DNA of 64,000 bases from Nonomuraea purpurea (GCF_042650645.1 NZ_JBHSBI010000001.1:248001-312000); one strand, 5' to 3'. Positions 42,873 to 52,904 are shown, numbered from the stretch's first letter. A program made the numbers and translations. Notes: generated by a model from the sequence alone, not told the origin.

Positions 42873-44855
42873 GTGAGCGGAACCGGTGAGCTGTCGGTGC
42901 CGGCAGTGGTCGAGAGCCCGAACCGTCAGAAACCTCCGTCCAGGGGCGTGCCGCGCTGGCTGTTGCAGCATCGGGTCCAGCCGGTGGGCCCCGAGACGGC
43001 CGAGGGCCACGCCAAGCCGCAGGCCTGGTGGAAGGTCATGTGCCTGACCGGCGTCGACTACTTCTCCACGCTCGCCTACCTGCCCGGCATCGCCGCGCTG
43101 GCCGCAGGCACGTTGTCGCCGCTGGCCACGCTGCTCATCGTGGCGCTGACGCTGCTGGGCATGCTGCCGATGTACCGCAGAGTGGCCAAGGAGAGCCCGC
43201 ACGGGCAGGGGTCGGTGGCGATGCTGGAGCGGCTGCTGCCGTTCTGGCGGGGCAAGCTGTTCGTGCTGGTGCTGCTGGGGTTCGTGGCCACGTCGTGGAT
43301 CATCACGATCACGCTGTCGGCGGCCGACGCCTCCGTGCACGTCGTGGAGAACCCGTACTTCCCGGCCTTCCTGCACGGCCACGAGGTCGCGCTGACCGTG
43401 GCGCTGCTGGTGGTGCTCGGCGGGGTGTTCCTGCTCGGCTTCACCGAGGCGGTCGGCGTGGCGATCCCGCTGGTCGCGCTGTTCCTGCTGATGAACGCTG
43501 TGGTCGTCGCCGTCGGCCTGGGCGAGGTGCTGACCTCCCCCGACGCGCTGTCGCGCTGGGCCGTGGCGCTGACCGCCGACCATGGCAGCTTCGGCGGCGT
43601 CGTCGGCCCGGCCGTGCTGGCCTTCCCGCTGCTGGTGCTGGGCCTGTCGGGGTTCGAGACGGGCGTCAGCATGATGCCGCTGGTGGCGGCCGAGGGCGAC
43701 ACTCCCGCACGGCGGCTGGAGTCACGCGTCCGCAACACGCGCAAGCTGCTGACCTCGGCCGCGCTCATCATGAGCGTCTACCTGATCGCGACCAGCTTCG
43801 TCACCACCGTGCTGATCCCGGCGGAGGAGTTCAGGCCGGGTGGCGCGGCCAACGGCAGGGCGATGGCCTACCTGGCCCACGAGCGGCTGGGCGAGGCGTT
43901 CGGCACGGTCTACGACGTCAGCACCATTCTCATCCTCTGGTTCGCCGGGGCGTCCGCGATGGCCGGGCTGATCAACATCGTGCCGCGCTACCTCCCCGGG
44001 TACGGCATGGCCCCCGACTGGGGGCGTGCCGTACGCCCGGTCGTGCTGGTCTACACCGGCATCTGCGTCGTGCTCACCATCGCCTTCGACGCCGACGTGG
44101 ACGCCCAGGCCGGCGCGTACGCCACGGGCATCCTGGCCATGATGGTCTCCGGCGCGGTCGCGGTGACGATCTCCGCCATCCGCCGCCGCCAGCGGGCGGC
44201 CATCGCCGGCTTCACCGTGCTCACCCTGGTGCTCCTGTACGCGCTGGTGGAGAACATCAGGGAGAAACCAGATGGCATCGCCATCTCCGGGCTGTTCATC
44301 CTCGGCATCGTCGCCATCTCGCTGATCTCCCGGGTGTCGCGCACGACCGAACTGCGGGCCGACCGCATCGAGTTCGACGAGCGGGCGCGGACGTTCATCG
44401 CCGACTCCATCGTCTACGACGGCCAGCTCAACCTCATCGCCAACCGCCGCCAGGCGGGCGACAAGCCCGAGTACGACGCCAAGGAGGCCGAGCAGCGCGG
44501 CATGAACCCCGTCCCCGGGCGGGCCGACGTGCTGTTCCTGGAGGTCGACGTCATCGACCCGTCCGACTTCAGCGACGTGCTACGGGTGCGCGGGATCGAG
44601 GTGGACGGGCACCGCATCCTGCGCGCCGACAGCCCGGCCGTGCCCAACGCCGTCGCCGCCGTCCTGCTCGCCCTGCGCGACGCCACCGGCGTCCGGCCGC
44701 ACTGCTACTTCGAGTGGGCCGAGGGGTCGCCGCTGATGCACCTGTTCCGCTACCTCATCCTCGGCCGAGGCGACACGGCCCCGGTGGTACGCGAGATCAT
44801 CCGCAAGGGCGAACCCGACCCCGTCAGGCGGCCCGGCATCCACGTCGGCGGGTAG
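42873..44855 (+). CDS. APC-family amino-acid permease
   Basis: 660 residues. A polar N-terminus (about 50) precedes about 12 membrane helices, beginning VMCLTGVDYFSTLAYLPGIA and including TSWIITITLSAADASVHVVE, LGLSGFETGVSMMPLVAAEG and AGASAMAGLINIVPRYLPGY. The GFETGVS block is the APC helix-6 region. After the last helix there is a soluble C-terminal domain of about 150 residues (LRADRIEFDERARTFIADS, VDVIDPSDFSDVLRVRGIEV) without a recognised name. GTG 42873 is supported by AGAGGAAG. It probably takes up amino acids or polyamines; the substrate is unknown. Confidence 0.85.
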   Translation: MSGTGELSVPAVVESPNRQKPPSRGVPRWLLQHRVQPVGPETAEGHAKPQAWWKVMCLTGVDYFSTLAYLPGIAALAAGTLSPLATLLIVALTLLGMLPMYRRVAKESPHGQGSVAMLERLLPFWRGKLFVLVLLGFVATSWIITITLSAADASVHVVENPYFPAFLHGHEVALTVALLVVLGGVFLLGFTEAVGVAIPLVALFLLMNAVVVAVGLGEVLTSPDALSRWAVALTADHGSFGGVVGPAVLAFPLLVLGLSGFETGVSMMPLVAAEGDTPARRLESRVRNTRKLLTSAALIMSVYLIATSFVTTVLIPAEEFRPGGAANGRAMAYLAHERLGEAFGTVYDVSTILILWFAGASAMAGLINIVPRYLPGYGMAPDWGRAVRPVVLVYTGICVVLTIAFDADVDAQAGAYATGILAMMVSGAVAVTISAIRRRQRAAIAGFTVLTLVLLYALVENIREKPDGIAISGLFILGIVAISLISRVSRTTELRADRIEFDERARTFIADSIVYDGQLNLIANRRQAGDKPEYDAKEAEQRGMNPVPGRADVLFLEVDVIDPSDFSDVLRVRGIEVDGHRILRADSPAVPNAVAAVLLALRDATGVRPHCYFEWAEGSPLMHLFRYLILGRGDTAPVVREIIRKGEPDPVRRPGIHVGG

Positions 44856-44913
44856 CGGCCGTGAGCGTCGTCCTGTGTCACGTGCGTGATCGTGCGGCCG
44901 CTCGACGTAGCAT

Positions 44914-45942
44914 GTGATCGTGAATGCGAGCCCCCGACATGTCCGTAAAGGGGCCGCCCCGAGCATCCGCGACGTCGCCGCCGCGGCCGGCGTCTCGCAC
45001 CAGACCGTCTCGCGCGTGCTGAACGAGTCTCCCAGGGTGCGGCCCGACACCCGCGCCGCGGTGCTGGCCGCGATCGACCGGCTGGGCTTCCGCCCCAACC
45101 GGGCCGCCCGCACGCTCAGCTTCGGCCGCGCCACCGGCATCACCGTCGTCACCTCCAACACCATGCTGTACGGCTACGCCTCCACGCTGCAGGGCATCGA
45201 GGAGGCCGCCAGAACGGACGGCGTGGCCCTGGGCATCAGGGTCGTGGAGTCGGCCGAGATCCGCCAGACCGTCGACTATGTGAGCGACCCGAGCGCGGGC
45301 GGGCTGGTGGTGATCGCGTTCGACCCGTTGGGCACCGCCGTGGCCGAGGCGCTGCCGCCCCACATCCCGGCCGTCGTCGTCGCCGAACCCGTCGCCCCCG
45401 ACCTGGGCCGGGTCGCCATCGCCCTGGACGAACGGCGGGCCGCCGCCGACGCCACCCAGCACCTGCTCGACCTGGGCCACCGAACCGTCCACCACGTCGC
45501 CATCCCCTCCGAAGGCCGGGGCGGAGGCAGGCAGGCCGGCTGGCGCGACGCCCTCCTCCAGGCCGGGGCGGAACTCCCCGACGTGCTGGGCTGCGGCTGG
45601 GACATCGAGTCGGCGTACGCGGCGGGCCGCCGGCTGGCCCGCGAACCCGACGTCACCGCGATCCTGTGCGGCAACGACGACATCGCCCAGGGGGTACGGC
45701 GGGCGCTCTACGACGCGGGCAAGGACGTCCCCGGCGACGTCAGCATCGTGGGCTTCGACGACATCCCGGGCTCAGCCTTCTGGACCCCGGCCCTGACCAC
45801 GGTTCGCATGGACTTCGCCGGCCTGGGCCGGGCCTGCTTCCACGCGGCCATCGCCGAACTGTCCGGCCAGCCCCAACCCCGGATCTCCCTGGTCCCGCCC
45901 CGCCTCATCATCCGCGAATCCACCGCCCCACCCCGTCGGTGA
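44914..45942 (+). CDS. LacI-family transcriptional regulator
   Basis: 342 residues. The DNA-binding helix-turn-helix is SIRDVAAAAGVSHQTVSRVL, and the hinge helix NRAARTLSFGRA follows. A periplasmic-binding-protein-like sensor domain fills the rest, including TAILCGNDDIAQGVRRALYD and SIVGFDDIPGSAFWTPALTT. These regulators repress sugar genes until the sugar binds. A plausible target is the TGTTAGCGTTAACA site before the glycosidase operon 9 kb away, but a site nearer to the gene was not identified. Starts at GTG 44914 or 44920 cannot be told apart. Confidence 0.9.
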   Translation: MIVNASPRHVRKGAAPSIRDVAAAAGVSHQTVSRVLNESPRVRPDTRAAVLAAIDRLGFRPNRAARTLSFGRATGITVVTSNTMLYGYASTLQGIEEAARTDGVALGIRVVESAEIRQTVDYVSDPSAGGLVVIAFDPLGTAVAEALPPHIPAVVVAEPVAPDLGRVAIALDERRAAADATQHLLDLGHRTVHHVAIPSEGRGGGRQAGWRDALLQAGAELPDVLGCGWDIESAYAAGRRLAREPDVTAILCGNDDIAQGVRRALYDAGKDVPGDVSIVGFDDIPGSAFWTPALTTVRMDFAGLGRACFHAAIAELSGQPQPRISLVPPRLIIRESTAPPRR

Positions 45943-45944
45943 CC

Positions 45945-46640
45945 TCAGCGGGCCCAGCTCGGGGAGTACTCCACGTGGATCTCTTGCCCGTCGCCCTCAT
46001 CCAGATGCGGCCAGTAGAAGTAGCGGCAGACGTGATAGTTGCAGCCGCCCGCGAGGTACAGCGAGGTTGCGGCGGCGGGCGGCCCTTCCTTCGCCACGGC
46101 GAAAAAATGCCGGGCCGGCTGCCGGAACGCCGGGGCGCTGCCGGTCAGAATCAGCGTCTCGGCGTGCACGCGCTGGCGGAGCACGTCCCTGTTGTCCCGG
46201 TAGTTCAGGGCGCGGTAGTCGATCTCGTCGTCGGCAGGGAGATCGGTGTCCGGCACACTGGCGGTCCGTAATTCACGGGGACACTTCGCGGAGGAGATCC
46301 GCCTTCGCACCTCCTTCCAGCGTGACGGCGGGAACTGTAACGAGTGGTGGACCAGAACGAGATCAAGCGGGCGATCCTCCGTGGGCCAATAATGGTCGAT
46401 ACTGGGGCAGTCGGGAGTGGCGCGGATCGGCAGGTACACCAACGACCGTGGGGATCGTGCCGCAAGCAGCCACAGAGCGCCGATCCGCCGGCCGTCCTCC
46501 CGGTCCACGTTCATGGAGTACCACCTGCCGTTGTCGAAGAGCGCCCCATTGGCCAGGGGTTCGGCCGGGCGGATCACCCGGTATTCCGTGGCTCCCACCC
46601 GTACCCGCTGGATGGCGATCTTCACCCGCATGATCGTCAT
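45945..46640 (-). CDS. Hypothetical protein
   Basis: 231 residues from ATG 46640 (ATG 46631 is also possible). The protein is mixed alpha/beta with YRVIRPAEPLANGALFDNGR, LWLLAARSPRSLVYLPIRAT and a C-terminal YLAGGCNYHVCRYFYWPHLD. No signal peptide, membrane segment or familiar motif is present. Somewhat less GC-rich and richer in Tyr than its neighbours. It lies 113 bases downstream of the LacI gene on the same strand and converges with the other LacI gene, two bases apart. I do not recognise the family. Confidence 0.6.
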   Translation of the reverse strand: MTIMRVKIAIQRVRVGATEYRVIRPAEPLANGALFDNGRWYSMNVDREDGRRIGALWLLAARSPRSLVYLPIRATPDCPSIDHYWPTEDRPLDLVLVHHSLQFPPSRWKEVRRRISSAKCPRELRTASVPDTDLPADDEIDYRALNYRDNRDVLRQRVHAETLILTGSAPAFRQPARHFFAVAKEGPPAAATSLYLAGGCNYHVCRYFYWPHLDEGDGQEIHVEYSPSWAR

Positions 46641-46753
46641 CCAACCCGATCGTGTGCTGCGGGCGCCAGCGGATTTGCGGTCAGTGGCCCTGGACGGCAC
46701 GCGTTTGATTTCGGTGGGTGGCGGCACCCTACCGACCGCCGCCGACACGACGA

Positions 46754-47854
46754 TCAGCTTCGCGAACGGGTGGCGGGTGGGCGGCGGGTCGGCGGGCGGA
46801 CCGAGTTGCGGACGACGATGTGGGTGCCGAGGACGACGTGCTGGCGTTCCTGGCGGTTGAGGGCCAGGCGGACCGCCGTTCTGCCCAGTTCCTCCGTCGG
46901 GATGTGGACGGTGGTGAGGCCGGGCTGCACGTCGGCGGCGAAGGGGATGTCGTCGTAGCCCGCCAGCGAGACGTCGTCGGGCACCTTGATGCCGGCCTCG
47001 CGCAGCGCGGCCAGGACGCCGATGGCGACCATGTCGGTGGCCGCGAAGACCGCGGTGAACCTGGCGCCCCGCGCGATGAGGCGGCGCATGTTGTCGTAGC
47101 CGTCGGCGCGGCCGAGCCCGCAGGGGACGATGAGGTCGGGGTCGTAGGGCACCTCGAACGACTCGTGCGCCCGGACGAAGCCGCGGACCCGGTCGAGCTT
47201 GGTCGTGCTGGCCTGGCCGGGCTGGTCGGCGCCCATCAGGACGACGTGGCGGTGGCCCTGCGAGAGCAGGTGGCTGGTCATCGCGTACGCGCCGCCCTCG
47301 TTGTCGTACTCGACGACCGTGGACGGCACGTCGTCGCCCAGCGGCGGCCGGCCGCAGAGCACGAGCCTGGAGCCGGCCCTGTCGAGGGCGTGGGCGAAAT
47401 GCGACATGCGTTCGCGGTAGGCGTCGTCGAGGGAGCCGCCGCCCACGAGGATCACCGCGTCGGCCCGCTGCTCGCGCATGGCCTCGACCACGGCCAGCTC
47501 TCTGCCCGGGTCGCCGTGGGTGGTGCACACCATGCACAGCCGTCCCTCGGCGGCGGCCTGCTGCTCGACGCCTCTGGCGACGTAGGAGAAGGACGGGCCC
47601 GTGACGTCGTCCAGCACGAACGCCACCATCTTCGTGCTGGCCCCCGACAGGGCGCGGGCGTGCACGTTGAGGACGTAGTCGAGCTCGCGCATCGCCCGCA
47701 GCACCCGTGTCCTGGTCCCGTGGGCGACCGGGTAGTCGCCCTTGATGACCCTGGAGACGGTGGTGGCCGATACCCCGGCCCGTGCGGCCACGTCGCGGAC
47801 GGTGGCGCGCTCGTCGTCGGTGTTCACACCCTTTGTGCTTACTTTTCGCGACAA
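46754..47854 (-). CDS. LacI-family transcriptional regulator
   Basis: 366 residues. The helix-turn-helix TVRDVAARAGVSATTVSRVI and hinge NVHARALSGASTKMVAFV lead into a sugar-sensing domain with GRLCMVCTTHGDPGRELAVV, AVFAATDMVAIGVLAALREA and SLAGYDDIPFAADVQPGLTT. TTG 47854 was chosen because GAAGGG lies six bases upstream; GTG 47827 is an alternative that would shorten the N-terminus by nine residues. Second candidate controller of the glycosidase operon or of distant sugar genes. Confidence 0.9.
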   Translation of the reverse strand: MSRKVSTKGVNTDDERATVRDVAARAGVSATTVSRVIKGDYPVAHGTRTRVLRAMRELDYVLNVHARALSGASTKMVAFVLDDVTGPSFSYVARGVEQQAAAEGRLCMVCTTHGDPGRELAVVEAMREQRADAVILVGGGSLDDAYRERMSHFAHALDRAGSRLVLCGRPPLGDDVPSTVVEYDNEGGAYAMTSHLLSQGHRHVVLMGADQPGQASTTKLDRVRGFVRAHESFEVPYDPDLIVPCGLGRADGYDNMRRLIARGARFTAVFAATDMVAIGVLAALREAGIKVPDDVSLAGYDDIPFAADVQPGLTTVHIPTEELGRTAVRLALNRQERQHVVLGTHIVVRNSVRPPTRRPPATRSRS

Positions 47855-47990
47855 GGACGGCCCTTCACGGTCTTCGACACTTCACCGCAGTGTAGGGCCG
47901 GGGCGATCCGGCCGGTATCCCCGTCTTCCGCCGGTGTCCTGGTCGTGACCTGCGCTCCTTTCGAATCCCGTTCTGGTCGCGCCGCGACGC

Positions 47991-50900
47991 CTACACGGGG
48001 CACGGCACCTTGTACGGGACCCCGGGCGCGTACCGCTGCCACTCGTCCCTGGTGATCGACATGCCCGAGCCCCCGCAGACGTCCCCGGTCGCCCGCTCCA
48101 CGTCCAACCCCCACAACCCGGACGTCCCGACCAGCATCGTCCCGGCGAACTCCACGTCGCCGACCGCCTCCGAGCCCGGCAGAACCGCCCAGAGCGCCGG
48201 ACGCGACAGGACCGACACGTCCCACACCCGGATGGTCGTGTCCTGCGAGGCCGTGGCGAGCGTGCGGCCGTTCGCGGCGAAGGCGACGGCGGTGACGCCG
48301 GAGGTGTGCCCCCGCAGCACCGACAGGCGTGCGGGCCGCTGGGGGCGGGTGACGTCCCAGAGCCCGGCCGCCCCGTCGGCGGAGGCCGTGGCCAGCGTCC
48401 TGCCGTCCGGGCCGAAGCGCAGGTCGCGCACGGCGGCGGTGTGCGCGGCGAACTCGGCCAGCCGCCGCGGCTTGGCGGGCTTGGAGATCTCCCACAGCCG
48501 TACCGTGCCGGTCTCCGCGCCGGTCGCCAGGACGCGGCCGTCCGGGCTGAACGCGGCCGTGCCGGCCCGGTCGGCGGGCGCGCCAGGCGCGGAGACGCCC
48601 TTGGGGCGGGCGGGCTCCGCCACATTCCACAGCAGCGTCCTGCCGTCCCCGCCCGTGGTCACGACCAGGCCCCCGTCGGGGCTGTACGCGGCCGAGCGCA
48701 CGCCGTCCGTGTGCCCCTGGAGCGTCGCCACGACCTGGGGCGCGGCGGGCCTGGCGACGTTCCACAACCGGGCCGTGCGGTCGAGGGAGGCCGTGACCAG
48801 GTGGCGGCCGTCCGGGCTGAACGCCGCCGCCACGACCGCGCCGGTGTGGCCGCTCAGCGTGGAGGCGAGCGCGGGCGTCGTCGCGGGGCCGGAGAGGTTC
48901 CAGAGCCTGATGGTTCCGTCCCGCGAGGTCGTGGCCAGGGTGTTCTTGGCGACCGCCGTCGAGATGACGTCCGTGGCGGTCCACGCGCGGGTCGCGGCCG
49001 AGACGTTCCACAATCGTGCCGTGCCGTCGGCGGAGGAGGTGGCGAGCGTGCCGCCGTCCGGGCTGAACGCCACCCCCGTCACGGCGGCGGTGAAGCCGGT
49101 CACGGTGGCGGTGAGCTCGGGGGACGCGGGCTCGGAGACGTTCCACAGCCCGACGGCGGCGTCGGCGGACGCGCCGGCCAGCAGGGCGCTGTCCGGGCTG
49201 AACGCCACGTCCTCCACGGCGACGTCGCGGACGGTGACGGTGGCCAGGAGTTGGGCGGCGGTGATGTCCCACAGGTGCAGCTTCCCCGCCCCGGACCCGG
49301 TGGCCAGGTAGCGGCCGTTCGGGGCGAACGCCACACTTCTGACGTCTCCGCCCGGAACGGTCAGCACGCCGAGCTGCCGCGAGGTCGGCACGTCCAGGAG
49401 GGCGATTCCGCCGGCCGAGGCGATCGCCATCAGGCGCCCGTCGGGGCTGAACGCCACCTCGGTGGGGTCGGCGGGCCGCCGCACCACGGCGGACCGGCGG
49501 GGACGCCGGAGGTCGGCGAGGCTCCACAGCCGTACAGAGCCGTCGGAGGACGCGCTGGCCAGATGGTCGCCCTTCGGGCTGAACGCCACGGACACCACCT
49601 GGTCCTCGTGGCCCTTGAGCGTCGCAAGAGCGCGGGGGCGGGCCGGGTCGGCGACGTCCCACAACCGGGCGCTCTCGTCGGCGGAGCCGGTCGCCAGCAC
49701 GCGGCCGCCCACGTTGAACGCCGCCGCCAGCACCGGCTTCGTATGGCCCGTGACGACGCCCGCGCTCTTGGGACGCAGCGGATCGCTCACGTTCCACAAC
49801 CTCGCGGTGCCGTCGCTCGACGCGGTGACCGCGACACGGCCGTCCGGCCGGTAGGCCACCTGCTCGACGGGGGCGGTGTGCCCGATCATGCGGGCGCCCA
49901 TCGGGCGCGCGAGCGCGCCGAGCAGCGCCCCGCGCGCCTCGGGCGTCGGCGAGATCCCGTACGCGGCCAGTGTGAGCTGCGCCCGTAACGAGGTGTCGGG
50001 CAGGGCCGAGGCCGTCGCGGCGACCTGGCGGGACAGGGCCTCATCACGCACCCTGACGGCCTGCCCGGCCTGTCTGGCCGCCTCCGCGCCCTGCCGCAGC
50101 GCCAGCACCCCGCCGCCGGCCGCCGCCAGGACGAGGAGCGTCAGCACGGCGATCGCCCCGCGCGTGATCAGCGAACGCCTGCGCTGACGCCACCGCGACG
50201 CGGCCAGGAACACCCGCTCACCGCCGTCCATGGAGTCGGCGGGCAGCGCCCGCGCGGCCGCCAGCCGCTCGTCCGCGTACAGGTAGGCCGGGTCCTGCCC
50301 CTCCCGCTGCCAGGCAGCCGCGTCCTCGGCCAGCCGCCGCCGCACGAGCAGCCCGGCCCGCTCGGCGTCGACCCAGCTCCCGAGCCTCGGCCAGGCCCTG
50401 ATGAGCGCGTCGTGGCCGAGCTCGGCCACGTCACCGTCCACCGTGACCAGCCGCGCCTTGACGAACGCGGCGAGCACCTGCCCGGCGACCGACGTCTTGT
50501 CCGGGGCCAGGTCGGCGAGCGGGACCCGCCGCCTCGTGCCGCCGACCCGCTCGTCGGTCCGCACCAGCCGCACCAGCAGGTCGCGCGCGACGGGCTCGCA
50601 CTCGGCCGACAGTCCGCGCAGCGTCTCCTCCGCGCTCGTCGCCAGTGCCCGCCCGACGCCTCCGGCCGCCCGGTAGCCGGCCATGGTGAGCACGCCGCCC
50701 GTACGCCGCCGCCAGGTGGCCAGCAGCGCGTGGGAGAGCAGCGGGAGCACACCGTCCGGCCACTCCAGCGCACGGAGATCCTCCAGGACGAGATCGGCCA
50801 GCCCCGGCTCCAGCGACAGCCCTGACCGCGTGGCCGGCTCCTCGATCACCGCACGTAGCTCGGTCTCCGTCATCGGCGCCACGACCTCGGGCCGCCGCAT

Positions 50901-51533
50901 CGCCTCCAGCAGCCCCGGGTAGGCCGTGCAGCGCCCGAAGAACTCGGCCCGCACGGCGATCACCACGGCCGCCGACTTCGAGAGCTCGACCAGTGCCGCC
51001 GTGAATCGCTGCCGCTCCGCCTCATCCGCGCAGGCGGTGAACACCTCCTCGAACCGGTCCACCACCACCAGCGCGGGCCCCTTTATGCATCGCCGGGCCG
51101 CGCCGGGATCGGAGGCGATCACCGCCCGCAACCGTTCAGGATCGCCGCCCCCGAGCGCGGCCAGCTCACCGGCCAGCGCCGCAAGCGGCCGGGCGTCCGG
51201 CGTCAGCACGACGCACGTCAGGTCCTCCCGCAGCGCGGAGACGAGCCCGGCCCGTAACACGGAGGACTTCCCGCAGCCCGACGGGCCGGTGACGACGAGC
51301 GGGCCGCCCGCCTCGAACGTGTGCGCGCCGATGCGGACCGGCGGCCCGCCCGCCCGCAACGCCTGCCGCACCCGCGTCACCAGCGACCTCGTCAGCTCGT
51401 CGCGGCCGAAGAACATCCCGGCGTGCTCGGGCCCGTACCCGGCCAGGCCGAGGTAGGGGGACGGCGGCAGCGGTGGATCGTTCCACGCCGGGCCGCGGAC
51501 GAGCCGGGTGGTCGCAGATTCGTCCTCGGTCAT
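47991..51533 (-). CDS. nSTAND-type NTPase with membrane segment and WD40 propellers
   Basis: 1180 residues. The first half (about 30-440) is a STAND NTPase: FFGRDELTRSLVTRVRQAL, Walker A VTGPSGCGKSS, Walker B ALVVVDRFEEVF and a winged helix LSHALLATWRRRTGG. One membrane helix (TRGAIAVLTLLVLAAAGGG) lies near residue 470. From about 560 to 1120 there are some 12-14 WD40 blades (GHTAPVEQVAYRPDGRVAVT, ASSDGTARLWNVSDP and many repeats), enough for two propellers. The STAND part would be cytoplasmic; which side the propellers face depends on topology I cannot fix. The class serves as signalling switches; the ligand is unknown. ATG 51533 has GGAG upstream. Confidence 0.9.
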   Translation of the reverse strand: MTEDESATTRLVRGPAWNDPPLPPSPYLGLAGYGPEHAGMFFGRDELTRSLVTRVRQALRAGGPPVRIGAHTFEAGGPLVVTGPSGCGKSSVLRAGLVSALREDLTCVVLTPDARPLAALAGELAALGGGDPERLRAVIASDPGAARRCIKGPALVVVDRFEEVFTACADEAERQRFTAALVELSKSAAVVIAVRAEFFGRCTAYPGLLEAMRRPEVVAPMTETELRAVIEEPATRSGLSLEPGLADLVLEDLRALEWPDGVLPLLSHALLATWRRRTGGVLTMAGYRAAGGVGRALATSAEETLRGLSAECEPVARDLLVRLVRTDERVGGTRRRVPLADLAPDKTSVAGQVLAAFVKARLVTVDGDVAELGHDALIRAWPRLGSWVDAERAGLLVRRRLAEDAAAWQREGQDPAYLYADERLAAARALPADSMDGGERVFLAASRWRQRRRSLITRGAIAVLTLLVLAAAGGGVLALRQGAEAARQAGQAVRVRDEALSRQVAATASALPDTSLRAQLTLAAYGISPTPEARGALLGALARPMGARMIGHTAPVEQVAYRPDGRVAVTASSDGTARLWNVSDPLRPKSAGVVTGHTKPVLAAAFNVGGRVLATGSADESARLWDVADPARPRALATLKGHEDQVVSVAFSPKGDHLASASSDGSVRLWSLADLRRPRRSAVVRRPADPTEVAFSPDGRLMAIASAGGIALLDVPTSRQLGVLTVPGGDVRSVAFAPNGRYLATGSGAGKLHLWDITAAQLLATVTVRDVAVEDVAFSPDSALLAGASADAAVGLWNVSEPASPELTATVTGFTAAVTGVAFSPDGGTLATSSADGTARLWNVSAATRAWTATDVISTAVAKNTLATTSRDGTIRLWNLSGPATTPALASTLSGHTGAVVAAAFSPDGRHLVTASLDRTARLWNVARPAAPQVVATLQGHTDGVRSAAYSPDGGLVVTTGGDGRTLLWNVAEPARPKGVSAPGAPADRAGTAAFSPDGRVLATGAETGTVRLWEISKPAKPRRLAEFAAHTAAVRDLRFGPDGRTLATASADGAAGLWDVTRPQRPARLSVLRGHTSGVTAVAFAANGRTLATASQDTTIRVWDVSVLSRPALWAVLPGSEAVGDVEFAGTMLVGTSGLWGLDVERATGDVCGGSGMSITRDEWQRYAPGVPYKVPCPV

Positions 51534-51656
51534 GCGGCGCTCCACCACGGAGAAGGGCGATCGCTGACAGGCGCGAATCCAGGGTACGCAGGGTCGCTGT
51601 TCGCCGTCGATAGCGGAGCTCATACCCTTGTCGAGGGGACGAGCTCCGCGGACGGG

Positions 51657-52904
51657 TCACCAGTTGGCGGGCAGACCGGGGATCGTGGCGGGCAGCGCGT
51701 GGCCGGGCGGGTGGATCACGTACGTCACGCCGCCGCTGCTCGAACTACGCAGCCAGACGTTCTCGAAGGCGGCCCGCGGATAGACGTGCCGCACGGCCGC
51801 GTTGCTTGACGAGGCCGGGTCGTTGGCGATCACGTCGCCGCTGGCCGTGAACCCGACGATCGCCATCAGGTGACCGTTGGTCCCGTAACCGGCCCCCGGC
51901 AGCTCGCTCTTCTTGAACGACTGCGAGGTGATGACCGGGATGCCCGCCTTGATGAGCTGCTCCAGCTCGGTCAGCGAGCGCAGCCGGGTGATGAACGCGT
52001 CCATCCCGTACCGGCCCGCGTAGGCGGTGTTGAACGGCCAGTTGCCCGCCCCCTGGTAGGCGTGGTCGTAGACGTAGCGGGCGGCGTAGTCGACCTCCGG
52101 GTTCGGGTCGGACGGATCGACCCACGCGGTGTCCTGCGGGCTCGGCCGCTTGCCCCAGTAGCCCAGGATCATGGAGGTCGAGGTCGGGCTGCACCAGGCC
52201 TCGCCGCCGCCGTCCCACTCGGGGTAGTGGCCCTCGTGGATGTTCTGGGAGCGCCGCGGCACCTTCAGCTCCCTTCCCCAGGCGCCGCCGCCGGGGCTGA
52301 CCGGCACGGTCTTACGCTCGGGCACGTTGGAGGCCATGGCCCCGGACGTACGCACGCGCGGCGTCACCGCAGAACCCGGCGCGCGATAGAGCGTCAGGCG
52401 AAGCTGGTAGGCGCTCATGGGCTTGCCGGCCGCCGCGACCAGCGTGTCCACGTTCACCGTGGCGTCCGCGTCGCCCTGACCCGTCACCGACGTGCGGCGG
52501 ATGTCGCCCTCGGCATAGGCCCAGCGGCCCAGCGAGTACCACTTGGTCAGCCCCGCGGCGTTGCGCGCGCGGGCCTCGACCTGCATCCAGCTTCCCGGCG
52601 GGACGTCCGCGGTCCACGACGCGATCAGCTCGGTCGCCTGGAAGCCGATGGCCTGTTCAGGGCCGGTCCAGCGGGCGTACTCCCAGGTCTTGGTGCCGAG
52701 CGCGTCGGTGTAGGAGACGGTCCCCGCCGCCGAGCCGAACGCCAGCCCGCCGTCCGCCCTCGTGCCCTCGGACGTGCCGGAGGCGAAATCGGCCCGTTTG
52801 TAGACCACGTCCGGCACGACCCTGGTCGCCGGTTTCGCCCCAGCGGGCGGGGACAACGTTGTAACCACGAGGAGGGACGACAGGAACACCGTCAGTGCGC
52901 GCAT
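51657..52904 (-). CDS. Secreted C39-type cysteine peptidase
   Basis: 415 residues. A Sec signal (MRALTVFLSSLLVVTTLSPP) is followed by a beta-rich domain (about 30-190) and a papain-like peptidase C39-like domain (about 200-405). The presumed nucleophile is Cys238 in EAWCSPTSTSMIL. The His lies in GTNGHLMAIVGF, and the Asp in VIANDPAS. Such single-domain secreted C39-like proteins are frequent in actinomycetes, and their substrates are unknown. The gene follows on the same strand directly upstream of the nSTAND-WD40 gene. Confidence 0.85.
   Translation of the reverse strand: MRALTVFLSSLLVVTTLSPPAGAKPATRVVPDVVYKRADFASGTSEGTRADGGLAFGSAAGTVSYTDALGTKTWEYARWTGPEQAIGFQATELIASWTADVPPGSWMQVEARARNAAGLTKWYSLGRWAYAEGDIRRTSVTGQGDADATVNVDTLVAAAGKPMSAYQLRLTLYRAPGSAVTPRVRTSGAMASNVPERKTVPVSPGGGAWGRELKVPRRSQNIHEGHYPEWDGGGEAWCSPTSTSMILGYWGKRPSPQDTAWVDPSDPNPEVDYAARYVYDHAYQGAGNWPFNTAYAGRYGMDAFITRLRSLTELEQLIKAGIPVITSQSFKKSELPGAGYGTNGHLMAIVGFTASGDVIANDPASSSNAAVRHVYPRAAFENVWLRSSSSGGVTYVIHPPGHALPATIPGLPANW

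Noticed and set aside
48306..49988. 560-codon plus-strand frame opposite the WD40 gene
   Set aside because: Repeats in it merely mirror the WD40 repeats; no sensible protein.
48306..51533. Counter-selected or phase-variable repeat tract in the WD40 gene
   Set aside because: The repeats are diverged at DNA level, so slippage is unlikely.
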